64,000 bases of DNA from Bin22 sp965207275 (GCA_965207275.1 CBDBMH010000002.1:124001-188000), one strand, 5' to 3'; shown: positions 1 through 8,737, counted from the stretch's first letter. The notes: generated by a model from the sequence alone, not told the origin. A program made the numbers and translations.

Positions 1-1122
1 CACCCACCGGCCGTGTCCGGCCACGGTGATGTCGGCCTCGGTCTCCGTGACGGTGGTTGCGTTGCCCGCCTCGAAGTCTCCGTCGCCCGGCCGCCAGGCC
101 ACCTTATAGGATGTGGCTCCCTCCGCCGCGTCCCACCTCGCCGTGATGTCCAGGTTGCCCGCCGTAGCGTTGACGACCAGGTTGGACGGGCTGCCCGGCT
201 TGATGCCCACGGTCTGTTCCACGCCGGGGCCGCAGCCCGCGTCGTTGCAGCCTTCCACCCGGACCACCCACCGGCCGTAATCGGACACCGTGATGGTGGC
301 GCCGGTGCCTGAGACGGTAGCGGCATTGCCGGCCTCGAAATCCCCGTCGGCCTGCCGCCAGGCTATCTTGTAGGAGGTCGCGCCCTCCGCCGCGTCCCAC
401 GTCGCCGACAGGTCCAAGCTGCCCGCCGTGGCGCTGACCGCCAGGTTGGAAGGGCTGCCCGGAACGCTTTCTTCCGGCTCCGGAGTTGGCTCCGGCGTGG
501 GCGTAGGTTCGGGCGTCGGCTCGGGCGTAGGTTCAGGAGCAGGATCAGGCTCGGCAGCCGCTGCCTCCTTCTTCTTCAATTCCACCACCACCGGGTCCCA
601 CCGTTCCCAGCCTTTATCGGCATACTCTTGGGCCTCGGAGGAGGTCATATCCGCAATGGCGCCGAAGGTCTTCAGCACCCGCATCCAGCGCAGCACGTGG
701 TCGAACCCGTGGTTCGTCTCCTTGGCATAGCCCTCAACGTCCTCCACCACCTCCCGGTCCGGTTGGTATTCACCCGGCGCAGCCTCCAACTGCTCCAGTT
801 CCTCCACCACCGGGTCCCACCGTTCCGCCGTGTACTGGTCGGCATTCTCCTGGGCCTGGGCGGCGCTCATGCTCTCCACGGCGCCCAGGGTCTTCAGCAC
901 CCTGAACCAGCGCAGCACGTGGTCTGGTCCGTGGTTCATCTCCTTGGCATACTCCCACACGTCTTCAATCAGGTCCTGGTCGGGCTGGTAGCCGCCCTGG
1001 GCGCCGGCCGGATTGGTTCCAGCCCACAGTGCGATTGAGACGGTCAGAAGAAGAACAAGCAGAACCGCCAGGCCGAGCAGCGGCCAGCGGTGAAGAAACG
1101 GGACGGAAGGGGAGGGCCTCAC
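1..1122 (-). CDS. Secreted fibronectin type III repeat protein (3' end outside window)
   Basis: Read on the minus strand from a GTG at 1120-1122. A GGAGG sits 7 nt upstream of this GTG. The N-terminus has a basic stretch and a long hydrophobic segment ending near AGAQG, consistent with export. Two tandem ~70-residue modules follow, each with the pattern H-V-L-R-W-x-R-V-L-K then M-(S/T)-(A/S) and ending in ERWDPVV. A Pro-Glu-Thr linker (PEPTP repeats) leads into at least two fibronectin-III-like domains that begin PGSPSNL. The frame is still open at base 1, so the C-terminus is missing. It is probably a cell-surface or secreted adhesion-type protein; the function is inferred only from domain type. 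The start overlaps the stop of an upstream leader ORF that contains a C17 tract. Confidence 0.8.
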   Translation of the reverse strand, partial: MRPSPSVPFLHRWPLLGLAVLLVLLLTVSIALWAGTNPAGAQGGYQPDQDLIEDVWEYAKEMNHGPDHVLRWFRVLKTLGAVESMSAAQAQENADQYTAERWDPVVEELEQLEAAPGEYQPDREVVEDVEGYAKETNHGFDHVLRWMRVLKTFGAIADMTSSEAQEYADKGWERWDPVVVELKKKEAAAAEPDPAPEPTPEPTPEPTPTPEPTPEPEESVPGSPSNLAVSATAGSLDLSATWDAAEGATSYKIAWRQADGDFEAGNAATVSGTGATITVSDYGRWVVRVEGCNDAGCGPGVEQTVGIKPGSPSNLVVNATAGNLDITARWDAAEGATSYKVAWRPGDGDFEAGNATTVTETEADITVAGHGRWV

Positions 1123-1319
1123 GCCGTCACCTCCCGCAGGAGGTGGGCGCAGGGCTCGGAGATGTCGTGTTTAGGCCAGGAAGAGTCGGGGGGGGGGGGG
1201 GGGGTAAACTTGGCTACAATAGCGTTGCGGCTGCGGACAACGAACGCGGCAAAGGCGGCCACGCCGGCGCCGGTATCCAGGCCGTCAAAAGCGTCGCAAT
1301 GTAGCCGGGCCAGGGGCAT
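1119..1319 (-). CDS. Short leader ORF reading through a C17 tract
   Basis: 66 codons from ATG at 1317-1319, with GGGAGG 7-8 nt upstream, which is a good ribosome site. It encodes an unrecognised peptide that crosses the poly-C run as a proline stretch. At the present tract length (17 C) it ends at a TGA (1119-1121) that overlaps the GTG start of the fibronectin-type gene as GTGA, an arrangement typical of translational coupling. In the other two frames after the tract, stops occur earlier: TAA after four codons, or TGA just before the GTG. No homologue is recognised. It could be a non-functional open frame, but the strong SD and the stop/start overlap argue for translation. Confidence 0.4.
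   Translation of the reverse strand: MPLARLHCDAFDGLDTGAGVAAFAAFVVRSRNAIVAKFTPPPPPDSSWPKHDISEPCAHLLREVTA
1188..1204. repeat. Poly-G/C homopolymer, 17 bp
   Basis: A run of 17 G on the plus strand (C17 on the coding strand of the leader ORF), followed on the coding strand by GACTCTT. The same C-run plus GACTCTT occurs at 27062-27082 in front of the giant Calx-beta gene. Homopolymers of this length are prone to slipped-strand mispairing; the exact length in an assembly is uncertain. Confidence 0.85.
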
Positions 1320-1415
1320 CAAAGAACCTCCCAGGCTTCTGGGTAAAAGCACCAACAACTGTACCACACGCGGCATTTCTCCCACGTCATCACTGATATG
1401 AGTTTCTATGACTTC

Positions 1416-1444
1416 TTGGCACTTCTGGAAATTGCCGGTACAAT
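1416..1444 (+). promoter_or_regulatory. Sigma-70-type promoter of the hybrid kinase gene
   Basis: TTGGCA at 1416-1421 and TACAAT at 1439-1444 are separated by 17 bp, close to consensus in both hexamers and spacing. Transcription would start near 1451 and give a ~68-nt leader before the TTG start at 1519. Confidence 0.7.
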
Positions 1445-1518
1445 TGCTCCCGATTACTCAGATTATTGCGACGACGGGCCGGCCCTGACGGGCTCCCGCG
1501 TCCCTTCGAGGTGCTGCA

Positions 1519-3894
1519 TTGGAGCCACCTGACCAGCGAGACCAGCGGATACGGGAGCTGGAGGAGCGCTTGGCTCTCCTCAGCCAGGCCAGCCTCCGGG
1601 TCAACGAGAGCCTGGACTTCGATACGGTGTTGCAGGAGGTGGTGGACAGCGCCCGGACGATGACGGCCTCGCGCTACGGGGCCATCACCATCCCGGGCGA
1701 GGTCTTCCGGCGCCCCACGTTCATCGTCTCCGGCCTCACCAGGGAGGAGCACCAGGGCTTATGGGAAATGTCGGAGGGGCTGGGATTCTTCGAGTATCTC
1801 AGCGCGCTGGAGAAGCCCCTGCGGGTTTCGGACATCTACAGCCACCTGAGCGCGCTGGGAATGCCCAGCTTCCTGCCCTCCGTGCAGGTAAGCTCCGCGC
1901 TGGTGGCCCCGATTCGCCACCAGGGGGTCGGGGTGGGCACGATCTACCTGGCCCGTGAGCCTGGCGGCGGGGAGTACACCCAGGAGGATGAGGACACCCT
2001 GTTGATGTTCGCCGCCCAGGCGGCCATGGCCATCGCCAACGCCCGGCGGCACCGGGAGGAAAGGCGGGCCCGGGCCGGCCTGGAGACGCTGATCGACACC
2101 TCGCCCGTGGGGGTGGTGGTCTTCGATGCCAGGACGGGAGCGCCCACGTCCTTCAACCGGGAGGCCATGCGCATCGTGGAGAGCCTGCGGGGTCCCGGCC
2201 AGTCGCCGGTGGACCTGCTGGGCGTATTGACCCTCCGGCGGGCCGACGGCCGGGAGGTCTCGCTGCGGGAGTTCCCCCTGGCCGGCCTCTTGAGCGACGC
2301 CGAGGCGGTTCACGCCGAGGAGATCGTGCTGGGAGTCCCCGACGGCAGGAGGGTCACGGTGCTGCTCAACGCCACGCCCATCATGGCAGAGGACGGTGGG
2401 GTGGAGTCTATGGTGGTGGCCATGCAGGACCTGGCCGGGGTGGAGGAGCTGGAGCGGCTGCGGGCCGAGTTCCTGGCCATGGTCAGCCATGAGCTGAGAG
2501 CGCCCCTGACCTCCATCAAGGGCTCCGCCTCCACGGTGCTGGAGTCCGCCGCCGACCTGGACCCGGCGGTGCTGCGCCAGTTCTTCCGCATCATCGGGGA
2601 CCAGGCCGACCGCATGAACGAGCTGGTCTCCGACCTCTTGGACGTGGCGGGCATCGAGACGGGGACGCTGGCGGTCAGCCCCGAGCCGGCGGAGGTGGCG
2701 GTGCTGGTGGACCGGGCGAGAAACGCCTTCGGCAATGGCGGGGGCCGGAACACCCTGACCATCGACCTGGAGCCGGACCTGCCGCTGGTGCTGGCGGACC
2801 GGCGGCGCATCGTGCAGGTGCTGGGCAACCTGCTGTCCAACGCGGCCCGGCACTCCCCGGAGGGTTCGGTGATTCGGGTGAGCGCCGCACGGGAGGGGGT
2901 CCACGTGGCGGTGGCGGTGTCCGACGAGGGACGGGGCATACCCGAGGACAGAATGCCCCACCTGTTCCGCAAGTTCTCCGGGGTCAATGCCGGAGAGCAG
3001 GGCGGGGACACCGGTCTGGGGCTGGCCATCTGCAAGGGGATCGTGGAGGCCCACGGGGGCCGCATCCGGGCCGAGAGCGACGGGCCGGGCCTGGGCGCGC
3101 GCTTCACCTTCACCCTGCCCACGGCGGAGACCGCCGGCAGCGGTGCGGCCTCTCCGGTTTCAGCCCGTTCCTCACGGCGGGGGCGAGAGGAAGCGGAGGA
3201 GGCGGCGAAAGTGCTGGTGGTGGACGACGACCCCCAGGAGCTGCGCTACGTCCGGGACGTCCTGGTCAATGCGGGCTACCGGCCGGTGGTGACCGGCGAT
3301 CCGGAGGAGGCGGTCCGGCTGGTGCAGGAGGAACGGCCCCGGCTGGCATTGCTGGACCTGGTGCTGCCCGACACCGACGGCATCGAGCTGATGCGGGCCA
3401 TCCTGAGGGTCGCCGACCTGCCGGTGATCTTCCTGTCCGCCTACGGGCGGGACAACACCATCGCCCGGGCCTTCGAGGCGGGAGCCGTGGACTACGTGGT
3501 CAAGCCCTTCTCGCCCACGGAGCTTTCGGCGCGCATCGGGGCGGCGCTGCGCCGGCGTGAGGTGGCCGAGCCGCTGGAGCCCTACGTGCGGGGCGGCCTG
3601 GTCATCGACTACGCCCTGCGGCGGGTGAGCGTTGACAGCCGGCCAGTGCCGCTGACAACGATGGAGTACCGGACGCTGGCCGAGCTGGCGGCCAACGCGG
3701 GGAGGGTGCTGACCTACGAGCACCTGCTGGAGCGGGTCTGGAGGGAGCCTCCCGGTGCCGACATGAGTCCCATGCGGACGATGGTGGCCAAGCTGCGCGC
3801 CAAGCTGGGCGAGAACGCCAGCAACCCCAGGTACGTCTTCACCGAGGCACGGGTGGGGTATTGGATGCCCGAGGGGGAGGGGAAGGGGGAATAA
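1519..3894 (+). CDS. Hybrid sensor histidine kinase with receiver and OmpR-type DNA-binding domain
   Basis: 791 aa, TTG start with GAGGTG about 6 nt upstream. Visible order: N-terminal GAF domain (~20-175), PAS-like segment (~185-300), HisKA with SHELRAPL and phosphorylatable His324, HATPase_c with N-box LGNLLSNAARHS and the GLGLAI glycine motif, receiver domain starting V565-LVVDDD with acceptor Asp613 and Lys662, and a C-terminal winged helix ending RVGYWM. It therefore joins sensing, kinase activity, phosphoacceptance and DNA binding in one chain, with no transmembrane segment, so it is probably a cytoplasmic one-protein two-component system. Target genes are unknown. A decayed copy of its C-terminal tail lies at 4644-4766. 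Confidence 0.93.
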   Translation: MEPPDQRDQRIRELEERLALLSQASLRVNESLDFDTVLQEVVDSARTMTASRYGAITIPGEVFRRPTFIVSGLTREEHQGLWEMSEGLGFFEYLSALEKPLRVSDIYSHLSALGMPSFLPSVQVSSALVAPIRHQGVGVGTIYLAREPGGGEYTQEDEDTLLMFAAQAAMAIANARRHREERRARAGLETLIDTSPVGVVVFDARTGAPTSFNREAMRIVESLRGPGQSPVDLLGVLTLRRADGREVSLREFPLAGLLSDAEAVHAEEIVLGVPDGRRVTVLLNATPIMAEDGGVESMVVAMQDLAGVEELERLRAEFLAMVSHELRAPLTSIKGSASTVLESAADLDPAVLRQFFRIIGDQADRMNELVSDLLDVAGIETGTLAVSPEPAEVAVLVDRARNAFGNGGGRNTLTIDLEPDLPLVLADRRRIVQVLGNLLSNAARHSPEGSVIRVSAAREGVHVAVAVSDEGRGIPEDRMPHLFRKFSGVNAGEQGGDTGLGLAICKGIVEAHGGRIRAESDGPGLGARFTFTLPTAETAGSGAASPVSARSSRRGREEAEEAAKVLVVDDDPQELRYVRDVLVNAGYRPVVTGDPEEAVRLVQEERPRLALLDLVLPDTDGIELMRAILRVADLPVIFLSAYGRDNTIARAFEAGAVDYVVKPFSPTELSARIGAALRRREVAEPLEPYVRGGLVIDYALRRVSVDSRPVPLTTMEYRTLAELAANAGRVLTYEHLLERVWREPPGADMSPMRTMVAKLRAKLGENASNPRYVFTEARVGYWMPEGEGKGE

Positions 3895-4052
3895 CCGCCG
3901 GCAACTCGCTGAGCCGGACGTTCTTAGGCTTGACTAACAATAGGCGACACCGAGAGGACTGGAACCGTGGGACTTTCCGGCTTCGCCGCCGTTTGAGGTG
4001 TCATGCGGGGGCGCCGCGGGTCATGATGGAATTAAATGGAGGGTCCGGATAC

Positions 4053-4571
4053 ATGAGGTCGAAGCTGTCGGAGTTGATACCCCTTTTCGCGCTTTTAGCG
4101 GCGGTAGTCCTTATGGCTGCGGCAGCCTGCGGCGGCGATGATGAGGAGAAGGGGGCTGCGGTAACGGCAACGCCGCCGGCCACGGAGTCTGGTGCCCCTG
4201 CCTTCCAGCCTGATACTCCAGCGCCGCCTGCCAATGGGACTGTCCCCGGGGAGATAGAGGCTGCGGCGCGGAAGCTTCTGGCCGGCGAGTTGAACGTGGA
4301 CGAAGGGGAATTCACCCTCGATAGCGCCGAGGGGGTGGGGTGGTCCGACGCCAGCCTGGGATGCCCGCAGGAGGGCATGATGTACGCCCAGGTGATTACT
4401 CCGGGCTACAAGCTGGTCTTCGATTTTGAGGGTACGTCCCACGCGGTGCATACCAACTCCGCCGGCTCCCACATGGTAATCTGCCGAGACGGAAAGCAGG
4501 GTGTTTCGCAGGAATGCGCCGAGCGGTGGTACGATGATCTCGGGATGTATCGGGGTCAATGCCAACATTGA
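4053..4571 (+). CDS. Putative lipoprotein with a small C-terminal domain
   Basis: 172 aa from ATG 4053, with GGAGG about 10 nt upstream. The N-terminal hydrophobic segment ends in an alanine-rich lipobox before Cys (AAAAC, then GGDDEE), followed by an acidic and Pro/Thr-rich linker. The C-terminal ~90 residues contain WSDASLGCPQEG and QVITPGYKLVFDFEG. This pattern recurs in small exported proteins of Chloroflexota and Cyanobacteria with no known biochemical role (my recollection of the family). Two Cys in the domain may form a disulfide. Longer upstream frames exist but lack a ribosome site and would bury the signal sequence. Confidence 0.7.
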   Translation: MRSKLSELIPLFALLAAVVLMAAAACGGDDEEKGAAVTATPPATESGAPAFQPDTPAPPANGTVPGEIEAAARKLLAGELNVDEGEFTLDSAEGVGWSDASLGCPQEGMMYAQVITPGYKLVFDFEGTSHAVHTNSAGSHMVICRDGKQGVSQECAERWYDDLGMYRGQCQH

Positions 4572-4643
4572 CGTGGGCCATGCCTTCGAGCCTGCCATCG
4601 AAACTGGGCAGGGCGGCAAGGGCGATGCCGACTTCTAGCCCAG

Positions 4644-4766
4644 CGTACGGTGGCGAGCGCGCTTCGTGAAAAGCTGGGTGAGGACGCCCGTAACCCCAAC
4701 TACATCTTTACCAAGCCCCGGGTGGGGTACTGGATGACTGATAGAGAAACGCGGGACCAACTGTAG
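4644..4766 (+). pseudogene. Remnant of a winged-helix response-regulator C-terminus
   Basis: 41 codons with no start codon encode a tail that aligns with the end of the hybrid kinase. The remnant has LREKLGEDARNPNYIF then KPRVGYWM, where the kinase has LRAKLGENASNPRYVF then EARVGYWM. The frame ends at TAG 4764-4766. Only the recognition-helix/wing part survives. This suggests that a tandem paralogue was deleted, or that the lipoprotein gene was inserted between duplicated tails. Confidence 0.7.
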
Positions 4767-4777
4767 AGGCCACGAAA

Positions 4778-5587
4778 ATGAACGACCCTCACGTAAAGGC
4801 CATCCACTATTTCATCGAGCACGACGAAACGGTGGACTATCGGGACGTTGCGCCTTTGGTCTTTGAGGACGACCTGTTTCGCGTCAAAGCGGAGAATGTC
4901 GAAGTGACCTTCGAGCCGAAGAAGCACTACGCGACCGAGGAGGAAGCTAGGAGCGCAGTTGAGGGACTTGTTCGCCGGTGGGAGTTTGAAGCAGCTCTTC
5001 GCATCGGCTCGCGTAGCTTCAAACTCACCTATACCAGAGTAGCTATCGTTGACCGGAACCCGCCTCCATTACCGCCGGGAGTCGTAAGGGTGGATCCCGT
5101 GGCTTTCCATTTTCGAGTGTCTCAACCCCAGGTCCGAGTAACCAAGATGCTGGCCGAATACCCGGTTCTCCTGTCAGCGCAGGCGCTAGAGCCCGACGAC
5201 CCCAACGCTTCGGTCATGCTGTCCCGGCTCGATCTTTATCGTCAGGGAAGAGACCCACTTGGAGACGTGGCCAATTTCTGTCTCACGGTTCTGGAATACT
5301 CCGCCTTGCAGGTAGCCGGAGGTAAGGGGGGTAAACGAAAAGCCGCAGCAAATCATTACCAGATTGCGATCGCGGTCCTGAATGGGGTTGCAACGCTCTC
5401 GTCCAAGAAGGGCGGTCCTGTTGCTCGTAAAGCCGAAGGTCGCAACGACGCCTTCACTCCAGGGGAAACTCGCTTTCTTGAAGCGGCTGTGACCACCTTT
5501 GTCAGAAGGGCGGCGGAAAGAGCGGCCGACCCCAACGGGAGTCTGCCTGTCATCACTATGGCGGACCTTCCCAGCCCATCCATCTAG
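4778..5587 (+). CDS. Hypothetical protein
   Basis: 269 aa, ATG start with AGAGG 8 nt upstream. A soluble, charged protein with no signal peptide or membrane segment and no motif that I recognise. The C-terminal half is helical and Ala/Arg-rich, with a Lys/Gly-rich loop (KGGKRKAAANH). The next gene, a trypsin-like protease, starts 17 nt after the stop, so the two are probably co-transcribed. The genes on both sides are accessory, which suggests a defence- or stress-related role, but that is only context. Confidence 0.6.
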   Translation: MNDPHVKAIHYFIEHDETVDYRDVAPLVFEDDLFRVKAENVEVTFEPKKHYATEEEARSAVEGLVRRWEFEAALRIGSRSFKLTYTRVAIVDRNPPPLPPGVVRVDPVAFHFRVSQPQVRVTKMLAEYPVLLSAQALEPDDPNASVMLSRLDLYRQGRDPLGDVANFCLTVLEYSALQVAGGKGGKRKAAANHYQIAIAVLNGVATLSSKKGGPVARKAEGRNDAFTPGETRFLEAAVTTFVRRAAERAADPNGSLPVITMADLPSPSI

Positions 5588-5603
5588 GCCCAGGCGCGAG
5601 ACT

Positions 5604-6290
5604 ATGATAACTGCAAACGTCATCTACAGGGTGTTCAGGTTGAAGGTGGGACCTGAGACCGGCACTGCGTTCACAATTGAAGAGAACAGCAGGGAGTACC
5701 TGATCACCGCACGCCACATCGCCCGCCCCCTCCAGGGAAAGTGCCAGGTCGAGGTGTTCAAGGATGGCGGTTGGTTCCCGTTAGAGGTGACGACGGTAGG
5801 ACATGCTCCGGGGGAGGTTGACATTTCGGTGCTCGCACCCTCCGAACGCCTGACACCGACACGGCCCCTTCCCCTTCCAGCGAGTTCGGCGGGCCTAACG
5901 TACGGGCAGGACGCCTTCTTCCTAGGCTTCCCCTATGGGATTGGCGATGAGTTCCTGAGGGAGACCGGCCATCCAGTGCCCTTCGTCAAGCGCCTTACGG
6001 TATCCACGTTGTTTGGCAAGCCGTACCTTCTGGACGGGCACAACAACCCAGGATTCTCTGGAGGTCCCATAGTCTTCTGTCCGCCAGGTCGCAAGGAGTT
6101 CCAGGTTGCAGCCGTGGTAAGCGGGTACCGGTGGGCTAGCGCACCCGTCCGGGACCAGCAGAACAGGGATACCGACTTCCACCTCAGAGAGAACACAGGG
6201 ATTGTAGTAGCTTATGATGTGAATGAAGCTGTTGCCCTAATTCAAGCGAATCCCATAGCACTCGGGTCTAGTCAAAAGAGGTTGGAATGA
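5604..6290 (+). CDS. Trypsin-like serine protease domain protein
   Basis: 228 aa from ATG 5604; the open frame extends upstream but only overlaps the previous gene. The chymotrypsin-fold catalytic residues can be assigned: His in LITARHIA, Asp in GEVDISVLAP, and Ser in NPGFSGGPIV (GxSGGP box). There is no signal peptide, so it is probably cytoplasmic, like the trypsin-peptidase domains found as effectors in bacterial conflict systems. It is paired with the unknown 269-aa protein upstream. Substrate unknown. Confidence 0.8.
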   Translation: MITANVIYRVFRLKVGPETGTAFTIEENSREYLITARHIARPLQGKCQVEVFKDGGWFPLEVTTVGHAPGEVDISVLAPSERLTPTRPLPLPASSAGLTYGQDAFFLGFPYGIGDEFLRETGHPVPFVKRLTVSTLFGKPYLLDGHNNPGFSGGPIVFCPPGRKEFQVAAVVSGYRWASAPVRDQQNRDTDFHLRENTGIVVAYDVNEAVALIQANPIALGSSQKRLE

Positions 6291-6506
6291 TGCTGTCGCC
6301 CCGACTAGGCGAGTACCCTAACCGACGGACTGGGACTGGCGCGCAGTAGTGGGGAGAGACTCCGCCACCATCAGGCGACTACCCGGCCACACTACCTACA
6401 TCTTCACGAGTCGGTGCGTCGCGCACCTGATGGAAACAGGCGCGCCGGTGGAACAGTAGGAACCACTGGGTTCGGGTGCTGAAGCACTTCCTTGGAGGAA
6501 TGAACG

Positions 6507-7025
6507 ATGCCCAATAGAAAGGTGCCCCAAACCCTCGACTTTGTTGAGGGTCTGTTGATATCAGCAGACGAAATCGACAAGGCGCTTAGCGGAGATCTTG
6601 AACCCAGGAAGGTACTAGCTCACGAACACACCAACATAGCCCACTTCACCTCTGAAACAATACGGGAGTTGGGGCAGTATCAGGGGCGGGTCGTCTTGGT
6701 AGCGTTGGCAGCAGAATTGGCTCTCAAGTACGTCTGGGAAATGGAGAACGCGGGTGGCGCGCCTGCTGGCCATGACCTACTGAAGTGCTTTAGCCGACTC
6801 ACGAAAGACCGTAAGGAGTTTATCAGAGGGGAATACAAGAGGCGGGTCACGGACCCGCTCGAAGCAGAGTGGAAAACCGTTGACCAAGTGTTCGAGATTT
6901 GCCGCGATGCCTTTGTGGATTGGCGGTACATCGTGGAGGAAGGGAACTATCCAAACTACATCATGCGAGCAACATACTTGAAGGAAGCTACGTTGAGCGT
7001 CATCGCTGTCGTGAACGCACCTTAG
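6507..7025 (+). CDS. HEPN-like helical protein, hypothetical
   Basis: 172 aa, strong SD (GGAGG, 8 nt spacing). Almost entirely helical. Features such as VLVALAAELALKYVWE, then GHDLLKCFSRL, then DWRYIVEEGNY resemble HEPN-like families, in which a GHDL motif and a WRY segment follow a helical core. I do not see a clear Rx4-6H RNase motif, so it may be a non-catalytic HEPN or an abortive-infection-type protein. Assignment is tentative; it lies among other accessory genes. Confidence 0.55.
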   Translation: MPNRKVPQTLDFVEGLLISADEIDKALSGDLEPRKVLAHEHTNIAHFTSETIRELGQYQGRVVLVALAAELALKYVWEMENAGGAPAGHDLLKCFSRLTKDRKEFIRGEYKRRVTDPLEAEWKTVDQVFEICRDAFVDWRYIVEEGNYPNYIMRATYLKEATLSVIAVVNAP

Positions 7026-7273
7026 GTCGTGAAGATACCGGCTCGCCTCATCGGGCATCGCCTAATGAGACGCGCTCAGGACAAAATGGGGATGAACTTC
7101 ATTGCCAGCTAGTGCGACGTTGGGGTGAATCGGTTGCCAAAGCTACCTACTACGCGACTGAGCCGAGGCACACGTCCCCGGTGGCTGGATACGTGACTCT
7201 TGGATTCTTCGGGCTGATAGTGAGCCTTGAGGCCAGTGCCGCAAGAAGAAGCTGGCACTTGGTTTCTGGAAGT

Positions 7274-8212
7274 CTATCGCCGCACTTTGGCGTTGATCCT
7301 ATCGTCTAGTGCCCGGCATATTCCTTCCAGCACGTCGATGTTTTGGGTCAGCCGCTCCGGTTCCAACGGCAAAACCCTGCCCTTCATGTTAGTAAAGGCC
7401 GTCTGCCTTGCGATAAATCGCTCATCGATCACCCCAGCATTGTGAACGTAGATGTGCCTTGCCTGAAAGAACCACTTGATGTCCTCCCACGCTGGAGCTC
7501 CTATTATCGCTTCGAAAGTGGGTTCATCCAGAGTTTGCAAGTGGGCGCTCAGGGCCTCGATGTCCTGGAAGAGGTTTCGCCTGGCGACGGGGAAGAGGAT
7601 CGGATGATTGCTCGCCACGGCCTTACCAAAGGCGTCAAAGGCGGCGACGCTTCCGGTAAGCGCGTCCTTCACGACATCCTGCCTGAGCTCCTCATCAAGG
7701 GTAGGCTCCTTCGATAATGCCAGTTTCTTCTTCGCGGTCTCGAGCGAGCTCAGCACCACCTTCAATGCGTTCAGTTGCCCGCAGCATGGGCACGAAGCGA
7801 ACACTCCGTACACCGAAAATTCCAGGGAGCAGCCATCGCAGGTGACCTCCGTTTCAAGTTGGCGTTCTACGTAGCGATGTATTGAAATGGGCTTGTAGTC
7901 CACCGAGATTTTCAGCTGAAGCAATCCCCGTGATTGGCGGCGGTTCGTGCGTTCAATGTCTCTTTTGAACCCCTGGAGCAACGGTCCCACGATATCCCTG
8001 GCGGCCACAGAAGTTGCGTAGTCCAACTGGTCCTTCGTGAGGAACTTGCTCGGGTGCCCTTCCGCGCGGCAATAGGGGCATTTGATGGTCTGGGTGTCCC
8101 AGCCCGTTCCCAACCTCAGCTTGAAATACAGCCCGCAGTCGTCTTGAGGGCACTGGCGGCCTATCATCCCCTGGTCATCCGGCTCAAGGGTTACGGTGAT
8201 TTCACTCGTCAA
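7274..8212 (-). CDS. Zinc-ribbon protein with C-terminal HEPN-type RNase motif
   Basis: 312 aa, TTG start at 8210-8212 (an internal ATG at 8168-8170 would cut off part of the first Cys cluster). It contains two zinc-finger-like Cys groups: CPQDDC with KCPYC in the first 50 residues, and CDGC with CPCC around the middle. The C-terminal helical region ends with WEDIKWFFQARHIYVHNAG, whose RHIYVH fits the Rx4H motif of catalytic HEPN ribonucleases. It is probably an RNA-binding or RNA-cleaving accessory protein. It is downstream of a small HTH gene on the same strand (45-bp gap). Confidence 0.6.
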   Translation of the reverse strand: MTSEITVTLEPDDQGMIGRQCPQDDCGLYFKLRLGTGWDTQTIKCPYCRAEGHPSKFLTKDQLDYATSVAARDIVGPLLQGFKRDIERTNRRQSRGLLQLKISVDYKPISIHRYVERQLETEVTCDGCSLEFSVYGVFASCPCCGQLNALKVVLSSLETAKKKLALSKEPTLDEELRQDVVKDALTGSVAAFDAFGKAVASNHPILFPVARRNLFQDIEALSAHLQTLDEPTFEAIIGAPAWEDIKWFFQARHIYVHNAGVIDERFIARQTAFTNMKGRVLPLEPERLTQNIDVLEGICRALDDRINAKVRR

Positions 8213-8257
8213 GAACTACCCCCGTCGTATTCCTTCTTTTGGATTCTCCGGGGGACC

Positions 8258-8455
8258 TCACAACAAGGTCCTCTTCCTTCCCCGTTTCCTATCATAGGTG
8301 CTGGCAAACACCTGGAGCCGGTCGCGTTCCATAATCCACTTGTTCCCGAACTTGGTGGCCGCGAGCTTGCCCTCTCGTATCAGGCGCTTCACCGTTTCGG
8401 GGTGGACGGCCAGAATCCTGGACGCCTCGATGACGTCGACGTAGTTCTCAAGCAT
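8258..8455 (-). CDS. Excisionase/MerR-type helix-turn-helix protein
   Basis: 65 aa. The sequence DVIEASRILAVHPETVKRL followed by REGKLAATKFGNKWIM is the classic excisionase-family HTH_17 fold: an HTH, then a wing with a K-x-G-x-x-W pattern. The C-terminus is basic. It could be an excisionase or a local repressor. A 39-bp inverted repeat lies directly upstream of its ATG (8464-8502), suggesting autoregulation. It probably forms an operon with the zinc-ribbon/HEPN gene. Confidence 0.75.
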   Translation of the reverse strand: MLENYVDVIEASRILAVHPETVKRLIREGKLAATKFGNKWIMERDRLQVFASTYDRKRGRKRTLL

Positions 8456-8463
8456 GGGCCAAG

Positions 8464-8502
8464 CCTAGTATAATTGTTGTTCTACCACATTATCATACTA
8501 GG
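8464..8502. promoter_or_regulatory. Inverted-repeat operator/promoter upstream of the small HTH gene
   Basis: CCTAGTAT (8464-8471) and ATACTAGG (8495-8502) form a perfect 8-bp inverted repeat with a 23-bp AT-rich centre, only 8 bp from the HTH start codon. TATAAT (8469-8474) on the plus strand and TATGATAAT on the minus strand overlap it. The site could bind the HTH product. Confidence 0.55.
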
Positions 8503-8737
8503 GGAGTGGTGACGACTAATTTCTTGCGGCCCTCACACAGGCACCGACTACGGGGGCTGGACCGGGCTTCAACCGTGAGACCTGTGGAGCAGAAGGACTC
8601 GCCAAGGATCAGGCAGGAGGGTCCCTCTCGGGGCTCGTACGCATCCGACGTTCCCGGAAGGGAGGCTGTGATCATTTCTCTCTTTGACGTGAATGGATTC
8701 GCTCTAACGTTCATCATGCTACTCGAGAGTCCAAGAC

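Noticed and set aside
1759..3054. Long minus-strand frame inside the kinase gene
   Set aside because: Antisense shadow of a well-defined hybrid kinase.
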